From positions 124,001 through 188,000 of the forward strand of contig JBKECN010000024.1 in NCBI GenBank assembly GCA_047974565.1: a stretch of 64,000 nucleotides of DNA, given 5' to 3'. The position numbers were made by a program, and so were the translations under genes. Below, piece by piece: positions 27,703 to 36,517 of this stretch (positions are counted from its first letter, which is position 1; each line of letters begins with the position of its first letter). This DNA is from JBDIAG01 sp047974565 (lineage in GTDB: Bacteria > Actinomycetota > Actinomycetes > Actinomycetales > CAWJMD01). Below the pieces are notes generated by a model. That model saw only the letters and a list, made by a program, of their open reading frames with translations, was not told where the DNA came from and made no database searches.

Positions 27703-28201
27703 CTTGTACCCCCACCTGCGTCGTCCCCCGGAAACTGCCGTGCACGGACACTCTCCCGATCAAACGCTGTGCGTGACGTAGCGGTGGTCAAAGACGCAGA
27801 CCACACAGAGTGCCCGACACCCGGACGACACTCCGAACGCTCACCCGAACGGATGGGGACCCGTCACGCCCAACGATTACCGAGTGTGATCGTACCGCGC
27901 CGATGAACCCGGCGCCATCGGCCACCCCCGACCCAAGCCGCTAGCGGAAGCGGGCCGACCTCGGACCACATGTTGGAGGAGGCCCGTCAGATACCTCTCC
28001 CCGAAGACTTGCCCGAAAGACCTTGCCCGAATCACGCTATAGCCGATATTCCCGTCTTCTCCTCGGCTCAGAAGCTCGGAGCTAGTCTCATAGACTAATT
28101 ACACTGAACGGGTGAGGATGGTTACCAAACGTCATCATGGAGGTAATATCCGGATATCTTGCATATCTCCCCCAAAGCTTCACATCTGGCGAAGGTCTTG
28201 C
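27703..28201. other. Divergent intergenic region between two polysaccharide operons
   Basis: No credible gene in 499 bp. It separates the minus-strand sugar-nucleotide operon from the plus-strand GT/flippase/sulfotransferase operon. The right part (about 28,000-28,200) is notably AT-rich. A small inverted repeat (TAGTCT cat-type spacer AGACTA, about 28083-28097) is followed by TACACT at 28100-28105, a possible -10 for the plus strand; no good -35 was found. A stretch near 27,780-27,900 is GC-rich and featureless. Confidence 0.55.
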
Positions 28202-29284
28202 ATGGAAATTTCTGTAGTTCATGACTATTTTACTCAGCAGGGCGGGGCCGAGCGGGTGGCGGTTCAGTTGGCCCGCCATCTTGGACGAGACCGAGTTCTC
28301 ACAGCCTTCTACGAGCCACGTTCCACCTTTCGAGCGGTGGGCGAACTCTCTGTGACCACGCTGCCGATCAACCATGTGAGCTGGCTGCGACACGATCCCC
28401 GACGCGCCTTCATGCTCCTGGCCGAGAGCTTCTCCCGGGTCCGGCTGAACTCTGATGTGGTGTTATGCAGCAGCAGCGGGTGGGCGCACGGGGTGAGCGC
28501 GGCCGGCCACAAGGTGGTCTATTGCCACAACCCGGCCCGCTGGCTCTACCAGCCCTCCCAGTACCTCCAGCAGCACAGCCTCCCGGTGCGGGCCGCCCTG
28601 CGGGCCTGTCGGGCGCACCTGCTGAGGGTCGACCAGAAGGCCGCCCACTCACCCCGCACGACGTACATCGCCAACTCCACCAACGTGGCCCGGCGGATCC
28701 GGACCGTGTACGACCTGCACGCGGACGTGGTGCCACCGCCGGTCTCGATCGACCCGGACGGCCCCCGCGAGCCGATCCCCGGGCTCGAGCCCGGCTACCT
28801 GCTGACCGTTGGGCGAGCCCGCAGTTACAAGTACACCGAGGCTGTCGTGGAGGCCATGCACGACCTTCCCGAGCATCGGCTGGTGACCGTCGGCTGGGAC
28901 GGGCAGGCACCCGCGCAGGTGGCCGACCGGCTGATCCGCCTGCGTGACCTCAGCGACGCCCAGTTGCGTTGGGTCTACGCCAACAGCCAGGCCCTGGTGG
29001 CGGTCTCGGACGAGGACTTCGGCCTCACCCCGATCGAGCAGAACGCCTTCGGCCGACCGGTGGTCGCCCTGGCTGCCGGCGGCTACCTTGACTCCGTGGT
29101 CGAAGGACTCAATGGCCTGCTCATCTCGGATCGGCGCCCGGCAACCATCGCCCAGGGGGTGCGGGACTGCCTCCGCGAGGTCACCGACCGGCGCGCCATC
29201 CGCAAGCACGCCGCCCGCTTCTCGCCCGAGTCGTTCTGCCAGCGGATCGCCCAGTACCTCACCGGGATTCCCACCGCCCGATGA
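28202..29284 (+). CDS. Glycosyltransferase, GT4-like (mannosyltransferase-like)
   Basis: The ATG at 28202 gives 360 residues; GAAGG lies about 8 bp upstream. MEISVVHDYFTQQGGAERV is the hallmark start of a GT4 subgroup seen in exopolysaccharide loci. HNPARWLYQPSQYL and YLLTVGRARSYKYTEAVVEA follow, with the donor site VSDEDFGLTPIEQNAFGRP. It opens an operon whose next four genes are joined by four-base overlaps. Confidence 0.88.
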   Translation: MEISVVHDYFTQQGGAERVAVQLARHLGRDRVLTAFYEPRSTFRAVGELSVTTLPINHVSWLRHDPRRAFMLLAESFSRVRLNSDVVLCSSSGWAHGVSAAGHKVVYCHNPARWLYQPSQYLQQHSLPVRAALRACRAHLLRVDQKAAHSPRTTYIANSTNVARRIRTVYDLHADVVPPPVSIDPDGPREPIPGLEPGYLLTVGRARSYKYTEAVVEAMHDLPEHRLVTVGWDGQAPAQVADRLIRLRDLSDAQLRWVYANSQALVAVSDEDFGLTPIEQNAFGRPVVALAAGGYLDSVVEGLNGLLISDRRPATIAQGVRDCLREVTDRRAIRKHAARFSPESFCQRIAQYLTGIPTAR

Positions 29285-30759
29285 CGTCCACCACGACCGT
29301 GGCGAAGTCCCGCTTCGCTCGCGACACCGTGATCAGCACGCTCAGCGCGCTGGTGCTGCCGGCCACCGCCCTGATCACCGGCCCGCTGCTGGCCCGGGTG
29401 CTGCACCCTGAAGGCCGCGGGCTGATGGCGATGCTGCTCGCCCCGATCTTCCTGGCCAGCTTCGTCGCGGCCACCGCCGTCCCGGACGGGGTGATCTTCG
29501 CGATCGCTCGCAGAGGCCTCTCGCACGCCCGGGCGATGCGCGCCGGCGGCCTGCTCGCGGTGTGCTGCGGAGCCCTGGCCGCCGCCCTGATCTGGGCTCT
29601 GGCCCCCTGGCTGATGCGCCAGGCGCCCGAGCACACCCAGACCCTGCGCTGGCTCGGGCTCTCGCTGCCGCTGCTCACCCTGGCCATCGTGCAACGGTCC
29701 GCGCTGCTGGGCAGCCGCTGGTACCGCCTGGCCAACCTGGAGCGGATCACCGCAGCGCTGGTCCGGCTCGGCCTGCTGGTCGGCACCGCGATCGGCGGCG
29801 TGCTCACCGCCACCACGGCGGCCTTGTCCAACATCCTGGCCAATATCAGCGCGCTGGCCCTCCTGCTCGGGCTCAGCGCGCGCCGACTGCGCCGACAACG
29901 ACGACAGGACGCCGCCCCGCCCCCCGCCCTCGGCTCCACTTCGGCCACCACCGCACCACCCGGCCAGGACGCACCCCACCCAGCCACCCACGACCCGGCC
30001 ACCAACACCACCGACCCCGCCCGCCAACAGGACGCCTACCACCTGCGCCCGATCCGCTCGATCGCCTTCTTCGGCCTGCGTGGCTGGCCCGGGGTGCTGA
30101 GCAACCTGGTCAACTTCCGGCTCGATCAGGCGATGCTCGCCCTCATGGTGGACCCGCGACTGCTCGGCTTCTACGTGGTCGCGGTGACCTTCTCCGAACT
30201 GCCGGGGGTGGCCACCGCCGTCCTGAAACAGATGGTCTTCGCCGAGTCCAGCAGCCGCGACGACGTATGGCTGGTCGCCCGCGCCGCGCGCACCGTCGGG
30301 CTCATCGTCGCCATCCTGGCGGTGCTGGGCTGCGCCCTGGCCGAACCCCTCATTCACCTGCTCTTCGGCGAACGCTTCCTGCCCGCCGTGGGCCTGAGCC
30401 GGGTGCTGCTCATCGCCACCGTCCCCCTCGCCCTGGACCAACTCATCGGCTCGGGACTGCTCACCCTCGGCCGCCCCGGCCTGCGGGCGATCGCCCAGTC
30501 GCTGGCCGCCCTGGTGACGGTGGCCGGGCTGCTCACCCTGGTGCCGATGATCGGGGTGATGGGTGCCGCGCTGACCAGCCTGGTCGCCTACACCACGACG
30601 ATGCTGGTCACCGCGCTCATGCTCTGCCGGCTCAGCGAGCTACGCCTGACCGACCTGTTCCTGCCGCGGGTCGCCGACCTGCGCGCCCTGACCCGCATCC
30701 TGGCGAGCATCCGCTCCCGCCGAGGTAAGAAGACCACCCGCGAAGGGATCTCGCGATGA
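29281..30759 (+). CDS. Polysaccharide flippase, Wzx-like, with a hydrophilic insert
   Basis: 492 residues, ATGA overlap with the preceding GT. About 12-13 hydrophobic helices; the start FARDTVISTLSALVLPATAL and LLARVLHPEGRGLMAM are typical of the PST exporter family. Residues about 203-253 form a Pro/Thr/Ala/Arg-rich hydrophilic segment between the two halves of the transporter, in the position of the central cytoplasmic loop. Its neighbours are two sulfotransferases, so it may export the unit that becomes sulfated (inference). Confidence 0.88.
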   Translation: MTSTTTVAKSRFARDTVISTLSALVLPATALITGPLLARVLHPEGRGLMAMLLAPIFLASFVAATAVPDGVIFAIARRGLSHARAMRAGGLLAVCCGALAAALIWALAPWLMRQAPEHTQTLRWLGLSLPLLTLAIVQRSALLGSRWYRLANLERITAALVRLGLLVGTAIGGVLTATTAALSNILANISALALLLGLSARRLRRQRRQDAAPPPALGSTSATTAPPGQDAPHPATHDPATNTTDPARQQDAYHLRPIRSIAFFGLRGWPGVLSNLVNFRLDQAMLALMVDPRLLGFYVVAVTFSELPGVATAVLKQMVFAESSSRDDVWLVARAARTVGLIVAILAVLGCALAEPLIHLLFGERFLPAVGLSRVLLIATVPLALDQLIGSGLLTLGRPGLRAIAQSLAALVTVAGLLTLVPMIGVMGAALTSLVAYTTTMLVTALMLCRLSELRLTDLFLPRVADLRALTRILASIRSRRGKKTTREGISR

Positions 30760-31658
30760 CCACGCCCGAGGGCCTACCCGACTTCCTGCTGATCGGCGCC
30801 TTCAAATCCGGCACCACGTCCCTGATCTCACAACTCGGGCAGCACCCGGAGATCTTCGTCCCGTGGATGCAGGAGCCGGCCTTCTTCGCCTCCCCCCGGT
30901 TCAACCCGCTCCCGGGTGGACCCACCGACCCGGTGCAGGCCCCGGAGAGCATCTATGGACGCCTGCGCGCCGAGAGCCTCGACCAGTACCGGGCGTTGTT
31001 CGCCGACGCCGGCGCACGAGTGTGCGGGGAGAGCTCACCGCAGTACATGCGCGACGGGGACTCGGTCGGGCGGATCCACTCCCTGCTGCCCGGGGTCAAA
31101 CTCATCGCCGTGCTTCGAGACCCGGTGCGCCGGGCCTACTCCGACTACCTGATGATGGTGCGCGACGGCCTGGAGCAGGCGCCCTTCGAGGAGGCGATCG
31201 CCCGCGAGCCGGGGAGCCGGGAACTCACCCACTACGTCTCCACCGGCTTCTACGGAGCCCAACTGCGCCCCTACTTCGACCTGTTCGGCCCGGACCAGCT
31301 ACGGATCGTGCTCTTCGAGGAACTCGTCCGCGAACCCGCCGCGACGATGCGCACGCTCTACGAATGGCTCGGCGTCGACCCCGGATTCAGCCCGGTCGTG
31401 GAAGTCCTCAACGAGTCCGGCGTCCCCTCCAATGCTGCGGTGGCCCAGTTGTACCGGGCCCGTCGCCGACTCCAGCCGTACCTCAAGCCGGTGGTTCCGC
31501 GTCGGCTGGCCAAGAGCGCGGACAAGCTCCTGGTGCGGGGTCTGCGAAAGACCGGCCTGGACGAGGCGAGTTCCGGGCGACTGCGGGAGATCTACACCGA
31601 CGACCTCGACCTGCTCTGCGAGCTGGCCGGGCGCGACCTGCGCGAGGCTTGGGCATGA
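30756..31658 (+). CDS. PAPS-dependent sulfotransferase
   Basis: 300 residues, ATGA overlap with the flippase. The 5'-phosphosulfate loop is LIGAFKSGTTSLISQL near residue 12, and the 3'-phosphate motif is AVLRDPVRRAYSDYLM near residue 118. A conserved mid-region GESSPQYMRD is typical of carbohydrate sulfotransferases of the heparan/NodH-like group. It should transfer sulfate from PAPS to a sugar hydroxyl or amine in the cytoplasm. No signal peptide or membrane anchor is seen. Confidence 0.9.
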   Translation: MTTPEGLPDFLLIGAFKSGTTSLISQLGQHPEIFVPWMQEPAFFASPRFNPLPGGPTDPVQAPESIYGRLRAESLDQYRALFADAGARVCGESSPQYMRDGDSVGRIHSLLPGVKLIAVLRDPVRRAYSDYLMMVRDGLEQAPFEEAIAREPGSRELTHYVSTGFYGAQLRPYFDLFGPDQLRIVLFEELVREPAATMRTLYEWLGVDPGFSPVVEVLNESGVPSNAAVAQLYRARRRLQPYLKPVVPRRLAKSADKLLVRGLRKTGLDEASSGRLREIYTDDLDLLCELAGRDLREAWA

Positions 31659-32611
31659 TCGGCGACGTCGACGCCCTGGCCGCCGGCCGCGAACCCGGGC
31701 TGCGTCCCAAGCTGCTGGGAGTGCCGATCCCCGAACCCGTGGTGTCCTTGGGACGAGCCGGCTTCCGGGGCTTGGGAATGGCCACCGCCGACCTGCGCCC
31801 GATGCCGGACTTCCTGCTCATCGGAGCCAAGCGCGCGGGCACCACCTCGCTCTTCTTCGACCTGCTGCAAAACCCGGCGATCATGGCGATGTTCCCCTCC
31901 GCCCGGATCGTCCCCAAGGCCCGGGACGGAAAGGGACCGCACTACTTCGACAGCGAATATCATCGCGGAGACCGTTGGTACCGTGCGCATTTCGCCACCG
32001 AGTGGACGCGGCGCAGGGCCGCGCGCACGCTCGGCCCGGTGGTCACCGGCGAGGCCTCCCCCTACTACCTGTTCCACCCGTTGGCCCCGGCCCGGGCGGC
32101 GCAAGCCCTGCCCGACGGACGGTTCGTCGTTCTCCTTCGAGACCCGGTGCAGCGCACCATCTCTCACTACCAGGAACGGCGTCGCCAGCAGATGGAACCG
32201 CTGGCCACCCTGGAAGAAGCCCTAGCGGCCGAGCCGACCCGGCTCCACGGACATCAGGAGGCCCTGATCCGGGGAGACCTGGCCCGCAGCTACCCGCACG
32301 AACACCAGGGTTACCTGTTGCAGAGCCGCTACCACCTGGGCATCCGCCGCTGGTTGGGTCAGATTCGACGCGACCAGCTCCTCGTGCTGGACAGCCGCGA
32401 CTACTACCGCAACCCCCAGCACACCTGCGACCTGGTCTTCGACTTCCTCGGGATCGCCGGCCACCAGATCCGGCCGGCCCCACCGCGCAACGCCACCACC
32501 AAGACCGAGGTCGATCCGGCCACCCGCGCTTTCCTGCAGGACGAGCTGCGCGACGGAGTCCACGAGCTCCAGGACCTGCTCGAGATGCGCTTCGACTGGG
32601 CCTGGGTGTGA
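31655..32611 (+). CDS. PAPS-dependent sulfotransferase (second copy, divergent)
   Basis: The ATG at 31655 overlaps the previous stop; 318 residues. After an N-terminal extension of about 50 residues come FLLIGAKRAGTTSLFFDLL (5'-phosphosulfate loop), GEASPYYLFHPLAPAR, and VLLRDPVQRTISHYQERR (3'-phosphate site). It is related to the preceding protein but too divergent for a recent duplication. Two different positions on the repeat unit, or two acceptors, may be sulfated (inference). Confidence 0.9.
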   Translation: MIGDVDALAAGREPGLRPKLLGVPIPEPVVSLGRAGFRGLGMATADLRPMPDFLLIGAKRAGTTSLFFDLLQNPAIMAMFPSARIVPKARDGKGPHYFDSEYHRGDRWYRAHFATEWTRRRAARTLGPVVTGEASPYYLFHPLAPARAAQALPDGRFVVLLRDPVQRTISHYQERRRQQMEPLATLEEALAAEPTRLHGHQEALIRGDLARSYPHEHQGYLLQSRYHLGIRRWLGQIRRDQLLVLDSRDYYRNPQHTCDLVFDFLGIAGHQIRPAPPRNATTKTEVDPATRAFLQDELRDGVHELQDLLEMRFDWAWV

Positions 32612-34869
32612 GCCCGATGCCCGCTACGGCACGCGATCTGGGTCGGGCGGCGTTCAACGCCGCCGAGCGCCGTCGGGCGGTCGAGGCGGCCCGCGAGGTG
32701 GCCACCGGTCTGGGCGTGGCCGGCGCCCCGGCTCGCCTGCTGACGGCCGGCAGCACCAGCTGGGTCTTCGAGATCGTCCCGGCAGCGGCCGTGGTGAGCC
32801 TGCACCCCGGCCCGGTCATCGACGCGGACCGGATGCGGCTGGCAGCCGCCCGGCTCCTGGCGCAGGTGCCCTACCCGCAGCCGCATCCGCACTCCCCCGA
32901 CCCGGTGCCCACCTCGAACGGGATGACCGCACTCGTCTGGCAGCGGGTCACGGTGTCCGCCGGGGCGCCGGACTGGACGGCGGTGGGCCGGGCGTTGCGG
33001 CGCCTGCACCGCACCCCGGTCAGTTCCCTGGACGGGCTGGAGCCGATCCTGCGAGCGCACTGCGACCTGGCAACTCTGGCCGACAGGATCGAGGCCACCG
33101 GGGCCCGCGGGCTGGCCGGAGCGGATCGACGCTGCCTGCGGCAGGTGCTGCAACGGCTGGCAGGCGAACTGGCCGACGCCGAGGACTCCCGGGCCGACAC
33201 GGACTTCGGGCTGGTGCACGGAGATCTGCACCGACCGAACATCCTGACCGGCATCGACGGGGTGTACCTGTGCGACCTGGACCTGCTCGGGGCCGGGCCC
33301 CCGCAGGTCGACCTGGCCCCGATGGTGGATCCCCGCCGCCCGGGCAGCCTGGGCCCGGCCGAGGTCGCGGCCTTCGAGGAGGGCTACCAGGGGCCGCTGC
33401 CGCCCCCGGCGCAGGCCCGCACCTTCAACCGGCTGGCTCACCTGCACCGCACCGTCGACGACCTGCTGCGCCCGGGCCGGGACAGTCCTGCCACGCTGCG
33501 GGACCGGTGGTGGACGCGGGCCCGCCTGGACGGCTGGCACGCCATGCTCGCCGACTGGGACCTCGACCTGCAGCCGGTACTGGGTGACCCGCGCAGCGCC
33601 CATCTGGGCCGGCTGGTCCGCCGCGCCGAGTACGCCACCAGCGGCCTGGGCGTGCCCAAGCCCCACACAGCCGAATCCGTCGCGGATGCCGCGCCCCGGG
33701 TGATCGTCCTGGATCACACCGCCGTGCTCTCGGGCGCCGAACTTGCGCTGGCCAGAATCCTGCCCTCGTTGCGTGAGCACGCGCACGTACGAGTACTTCT
33801 CGCCGAGCACGGCCCGTTGGAGGTCCGGCTGGGCGACCTGGGGGTGCCGGTCCAGATCCTGCCGATGGGCACGGGTTTGAAGGACCTGCGCCGCGAGGTC
33901 GTGCTGAGCCCGGCCGCCGCCCGACAGGCGATCGAGATGGTCCGCTACGTCCTTGCCCTGGCCCGCCTGCTACGCCGCGAGCGCCCGGACCTGGTGCACA
34001 CCAACAGCCTGAAGTCGGCCCTGTACGGGGGCGTGGCCGGACGGCTCGCCCGCGTCCCGGTGGTCTGGCACATCCACGACCGGATCGCCGAGGACTATCT
34101 TCCGCCGCCGGTGGTGCGACTCGTCCGGGTGCTGGCGCGCCTCCTGCCGACCGCGGTGATCGTCAACTCCGACGCCACGCTCGGCACCCTGCCCCGGCCG
34201 GCGCAGGTGGTGTCGAACCCGGTCGTGCCGGGCGAGGTCGCCCCAGCCACCGCGCAGGCCCGGACCGGCCTGCGGATCGGCATCGTCGGACGGCTCAGCC
34301 CCTGGAAAGGCCAGGACGTCTTCCTTCGAGCCTTCGCCCTGGCCTTCTCCGGCGAACCCGAGTGCCAGGCCCGGCTGATCGGCTCGGCGCTCTTCGGTGA
34401 GGACGACGTAGCGGACGCCTTGCACGCCCTCGCCGCCGAACTCGGCATCGCCGATCAAGTGGACTTCCGCGGCTTCCGCGACGACGTGTGGGCCGAGCTG
34501 GCAGAGCTGGACATCCTGGTGCACGCCTCCGTGGTGCCCGAACCCTTCGGCCAAGTGGTCGTGGAGGGGATGGCCGCGGGCCTAGCGGTGATCGCCGCGG
34601 ACGAGGCCGGCCCTCGTGAAGTCCTCACCCCCGAACACGACGGTCTGCTGGTGCCACCCCGCGACCCCGTCGTCCTGGCCGAGGCCATGCGACGCCTGGC
34701 CCACGACCCCGAACTGCGCGCCCGGCTCGGCGCGGCCGGGGTGAGCACCGCCACCGCCTACACCCCGGAGCGGGCGGCGGCGCAGATCGCGTCGGTGTAC
34801 CAGGCGATCCTGCAGGACCCTGGCCGCTCACCCACCCGGCGTCGACGCGGCCTGTCGCCCACCACCTGA
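32608..34869 (+). CDS. Fusion protein: aminoglycoside-phosphotransferase-like kinase domain plus GT4-like glycosyltransferase
   Basis: The GTG at 32608 overlaps the sulfotransferase stop (GTGA); 753 residues. Residues about 40-340 match the APH/choline-kinase fold: catalytic loop VHGDLHRPNIL near residue 203 and the metal motif YLCDLDLLG near 222. Residues about 363-740 form a GT-B glycosyltransferase: VLDHTAVLSGAELALARIL, GIVGRLSPWKGQDVFLRA, and donor site PEPFGQVVVEGMAAGLAVI near 644. There is no stop or frameshift between the halves. The pairing suggests a sugar is phosphorylated and transferred by one polypeptide, or that the kinase domain modifies the growing glycan (inference). It ends the operon and overlaps the convergent polymerase gene by 42 bp. 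Confidence 0.82.
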   Translation: MSPMPATARDLGRAAFNAAERRRAVEAAREVATGLGVAGAPARLLTAGSTSWVFEIVPAAAVVSLHPGPVIDADRMRLAAARLLAQVPYPQPHPHSPDPVPTSNGMTALVWQRVTVSAGAPDWTAVGRALRRLHRTPVSSLDGLEPILRAHCDLATLADRIEATGARGLAGADRRCLRQVLQRLAGELADAEDSRADTDFGLVHGDLHRPNILTGIDGVYLCDLDLLGAGPPQVDLAPMVDPRRPGSLGPAEVAAFEEGYQGPLPPPAQARTFNRLAHLHRTVDDLLRPGRDSPATLRDRWWTRARLDGWHAMLADWDLDLQPVLGDPRSAHLGRLVRRAEYATSGLGVPKPHTAESVADAAPRVIVLDHTAVLSGAELALARILPSLREHAHVRVLLAEHGPLEVRLGDLGVPVQILPMGTGLKDLRREVVLSPAAARQAIEMVRYVLALARLLRRERPDLVHTNSLKSALYGGVAGRLARVPVVWHIHDRIAEDYLPPPVVRLVRVLARLLPTAVIVNSDATLGTLPRPAQVVSNPVVPGEVAPATAQARTGLRIGIVGRLSPWKGQDVFLRAFALAFSGEPECQARLIGSALFGEDDVADALHALAAELGIADQVDFRGFRDDVWAELAELDILVHASVVPEPFGQVVVEGMAAGLAVIAADEAGPREVLTPEHDGLLVPPRDPVVLAEAMRRLAHDPELRARLGAAGVSTATAYTPERAAAQIASVYQAILQDPGRSPTRRRRGLSPTT

Positions 34870-36306
34870 CCGGCGACCACGAAGCGCGGGCAACACCCTG
34901 ACCTGACCCAGCAGCCCGGCGGCCAGCCACAGCAGCCCCCCGAAGGCGGACTTGTAGGTGTCGGTGAACACCAGTCCGGCGGCCAGCGCCACGAACAGGG
35001 CGGCACTGGCCGGGTCGACCCGTCCGGCCACCGCCCCCGCGGCCATCGAGACGGCCGCCAGGAACGTGGCAAGCAGCAGCAGTCCGCCGAAGAGCAGGCC
35101 CAGGGTGAGCATCGTCTCGAAGATGCCGCTGTCGACGTTCTGCAGTTGTGGGCCCGCGTCTGCGCCGAGTTGGGTGGCCAGGCCGGTGGCTCCCAGCCCC
35201 TCCCCCCACGGGGCGGCCACCAACTGGTCCGCCAGGGCACCTTGCAGCGACATCCTCGACTGCAGGCTCTGATCCTGCGAGCCGTCGGCCACCGTGTTCT
35301 CCACCCGTCCGGCGATGGCGTCCACGACGGGCCCGCCGATCAGCAGGGTGAGCGAGACGATCGCGGCCGCCGACACCAGCAGCGGCACCAGCCGTACCCG
35401 CCTGGCCAGCACCAGCACCAGCAGGGCCACCAGATGCGCCACCCAGGCCGCGCGCACCAAGGAGAGCCCGAGCGCGATGTAGCCCACGGCCAGCACCGGC
35501 AGGGTCCAGGCGACCCGGCGGCGAGGGTCGCCGAGCACCAGGAGCAACAAGCCGGACAGGAAGTGCGCGAACGGGCCGGCGGTGTTCATCGTCGAGAAGA
35601 TCCGGACCTGCGTCGCGACCGGCTGACCGACGGTGCTGATTCCCGAATCGAGGATCCACTGCTCGTCCCAGACCGGCAACAGGGCGAACTGGACGATGGC
35701 GTAGCCCCCGATCACCAGCACACCCCAGCGGGCCACCGGGAAGCAGGCCTGCAGGATTCGCTGGTTCTGCGGGTACATCAGCACGGCATAGCCGAGCACG
35801 AGGGGGGCGGCGAGTTCGACGGCGGCCGCGAACACCGCCGGTGCCCCGTACCGGGCCAGTCCGAGAACCGTGCCGTAACCGATCCCCAGCACCATCGCAC
35901 CGAAGAGCACGGCAATCGGCCGGCGCACCGTGACACCCCGCCACCTGCGCACCGCTACCAGCGCCATCAGGCTGGTCAGTGGTGCGCACAGCAGGACCGG
36001 ACTCAGATCGTGATACGTGCTCTGCCAGTCGATCAGCCGCCGGGCCAGCGGAGCCAACATCCACAACCACAAGGTGAGCACGACCAGCCGGTCGACCTGG
36101 CAGCGCATCGCCAGGACCAGCCCGGCCGCCAGGCTGAGCGCCGGTGCGAGCCACACCGCAGCCGTACCTGAGACGAACGAGACCACCGTCGCCAGGCCGA
36201 GCACCCCCACGGCCATCGAGGTGCCGATTCTCGCGGTCCGGGTCGCGGCGCGACCCTCGTCGCCGGTCGCCACGCCGTCCGCCGGGAGCCAGCCCAGGAC
36301 GCTCAT
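34828..36306 (-). CDS. O-antigen polymerase/ligase-like membrane protein (second Wzy-like)
   Basis: 492 residues with about 12 hydrophobic helices and a soluble loop near residues 330-390 (SLQSRMSLQGALADQLVAAPWGEGLG region) before the last helices. The layout fits the O-antigen ligase/Wzy family. It converges on the kinase-GT fusion (42-bp overlap) and diverges from the GH-A hydrolase at 36518. A perfect 10-bp inverted repeat lies in the divergent spacer. This second polymerase, with the second flippase, supports a second assembly line. Confidence 0.8.
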   Translation of the reverse strand: MSVLGWLPADGVATGDEGRAATRTARIGTSMAVGVLGLATVVSFVSGTAAVWLAPALSLAAGLVLAMRCQVDRLVVLTLWLWMLAPLARRLIDWQSTYHDLSPVLLCAPLTSLMALVAVRRWRGVTVRRPIAVLFGAMVLGIGYGTVLGLARYGAPAVFAAAVELAAPLVLGYAVLMYPQNQRILQACFPVARWGVLVIGGYAIVQFALLPVWDEQWILDSGISTVGQPVATQVRIFSTMNTAGPFAHFLSGLLLLVLGDPRRRVAWTLPVLAVGYIALGLSLVRAAWVAHLVALLVLVLARRVRLVPLLVSAAAIVSLTLLIGGPVVDAIAGRVENTVADGSQDQSLQSRMSLQGALADQLVAAPWGEGLGATGLATQLGADAGPQLQNVDSGIFETMLTLGLLFGGLLLLATFLAAVSMAAGAVAGRVDPASAALFVALAAGLVFTDTYKSAFGGLLWLAAGLLGQVRVLPALRGRRSGGGRQAASTPGG

Positions 36307-36443
36307 CGATCACCCACCGGTGGGCTCGAGGAGACGGTTGAACCCACTGCCACGATGACCGTCCGTGACACCGGCGCGGCAGACCCGGCAGCGAGAAGTC
36401 CCCGCTTCCAAGGAGACTGGCGGAACCTGGCGTCCGGATCGTT

Positions 36444-36472
36444 ACTCAAAGTGCTGATCGATCACTTTGAGT
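36444..36472. promoter_or_regulatory. Perfect 10-bp inverted repeat, putative operator
   Basis: ACTCAAAGTG and CACTTTGAGT are exact reverse complements separated by 9 bp. The dyad lies between the divergent polymerase (start 36306) and hydrolase (start 36518) genes, 45 bp before the latter, and is AT-rich for this genome. No T-tract follows, so a binding site for a dimeric regulator is more likely than a terminator. Confidence 0.6.
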
Positions 36473-36517
36473 GTGATTGCGGTTACCGAGCGTGGCATCT
36501 CCACCGATGTCCATCTC

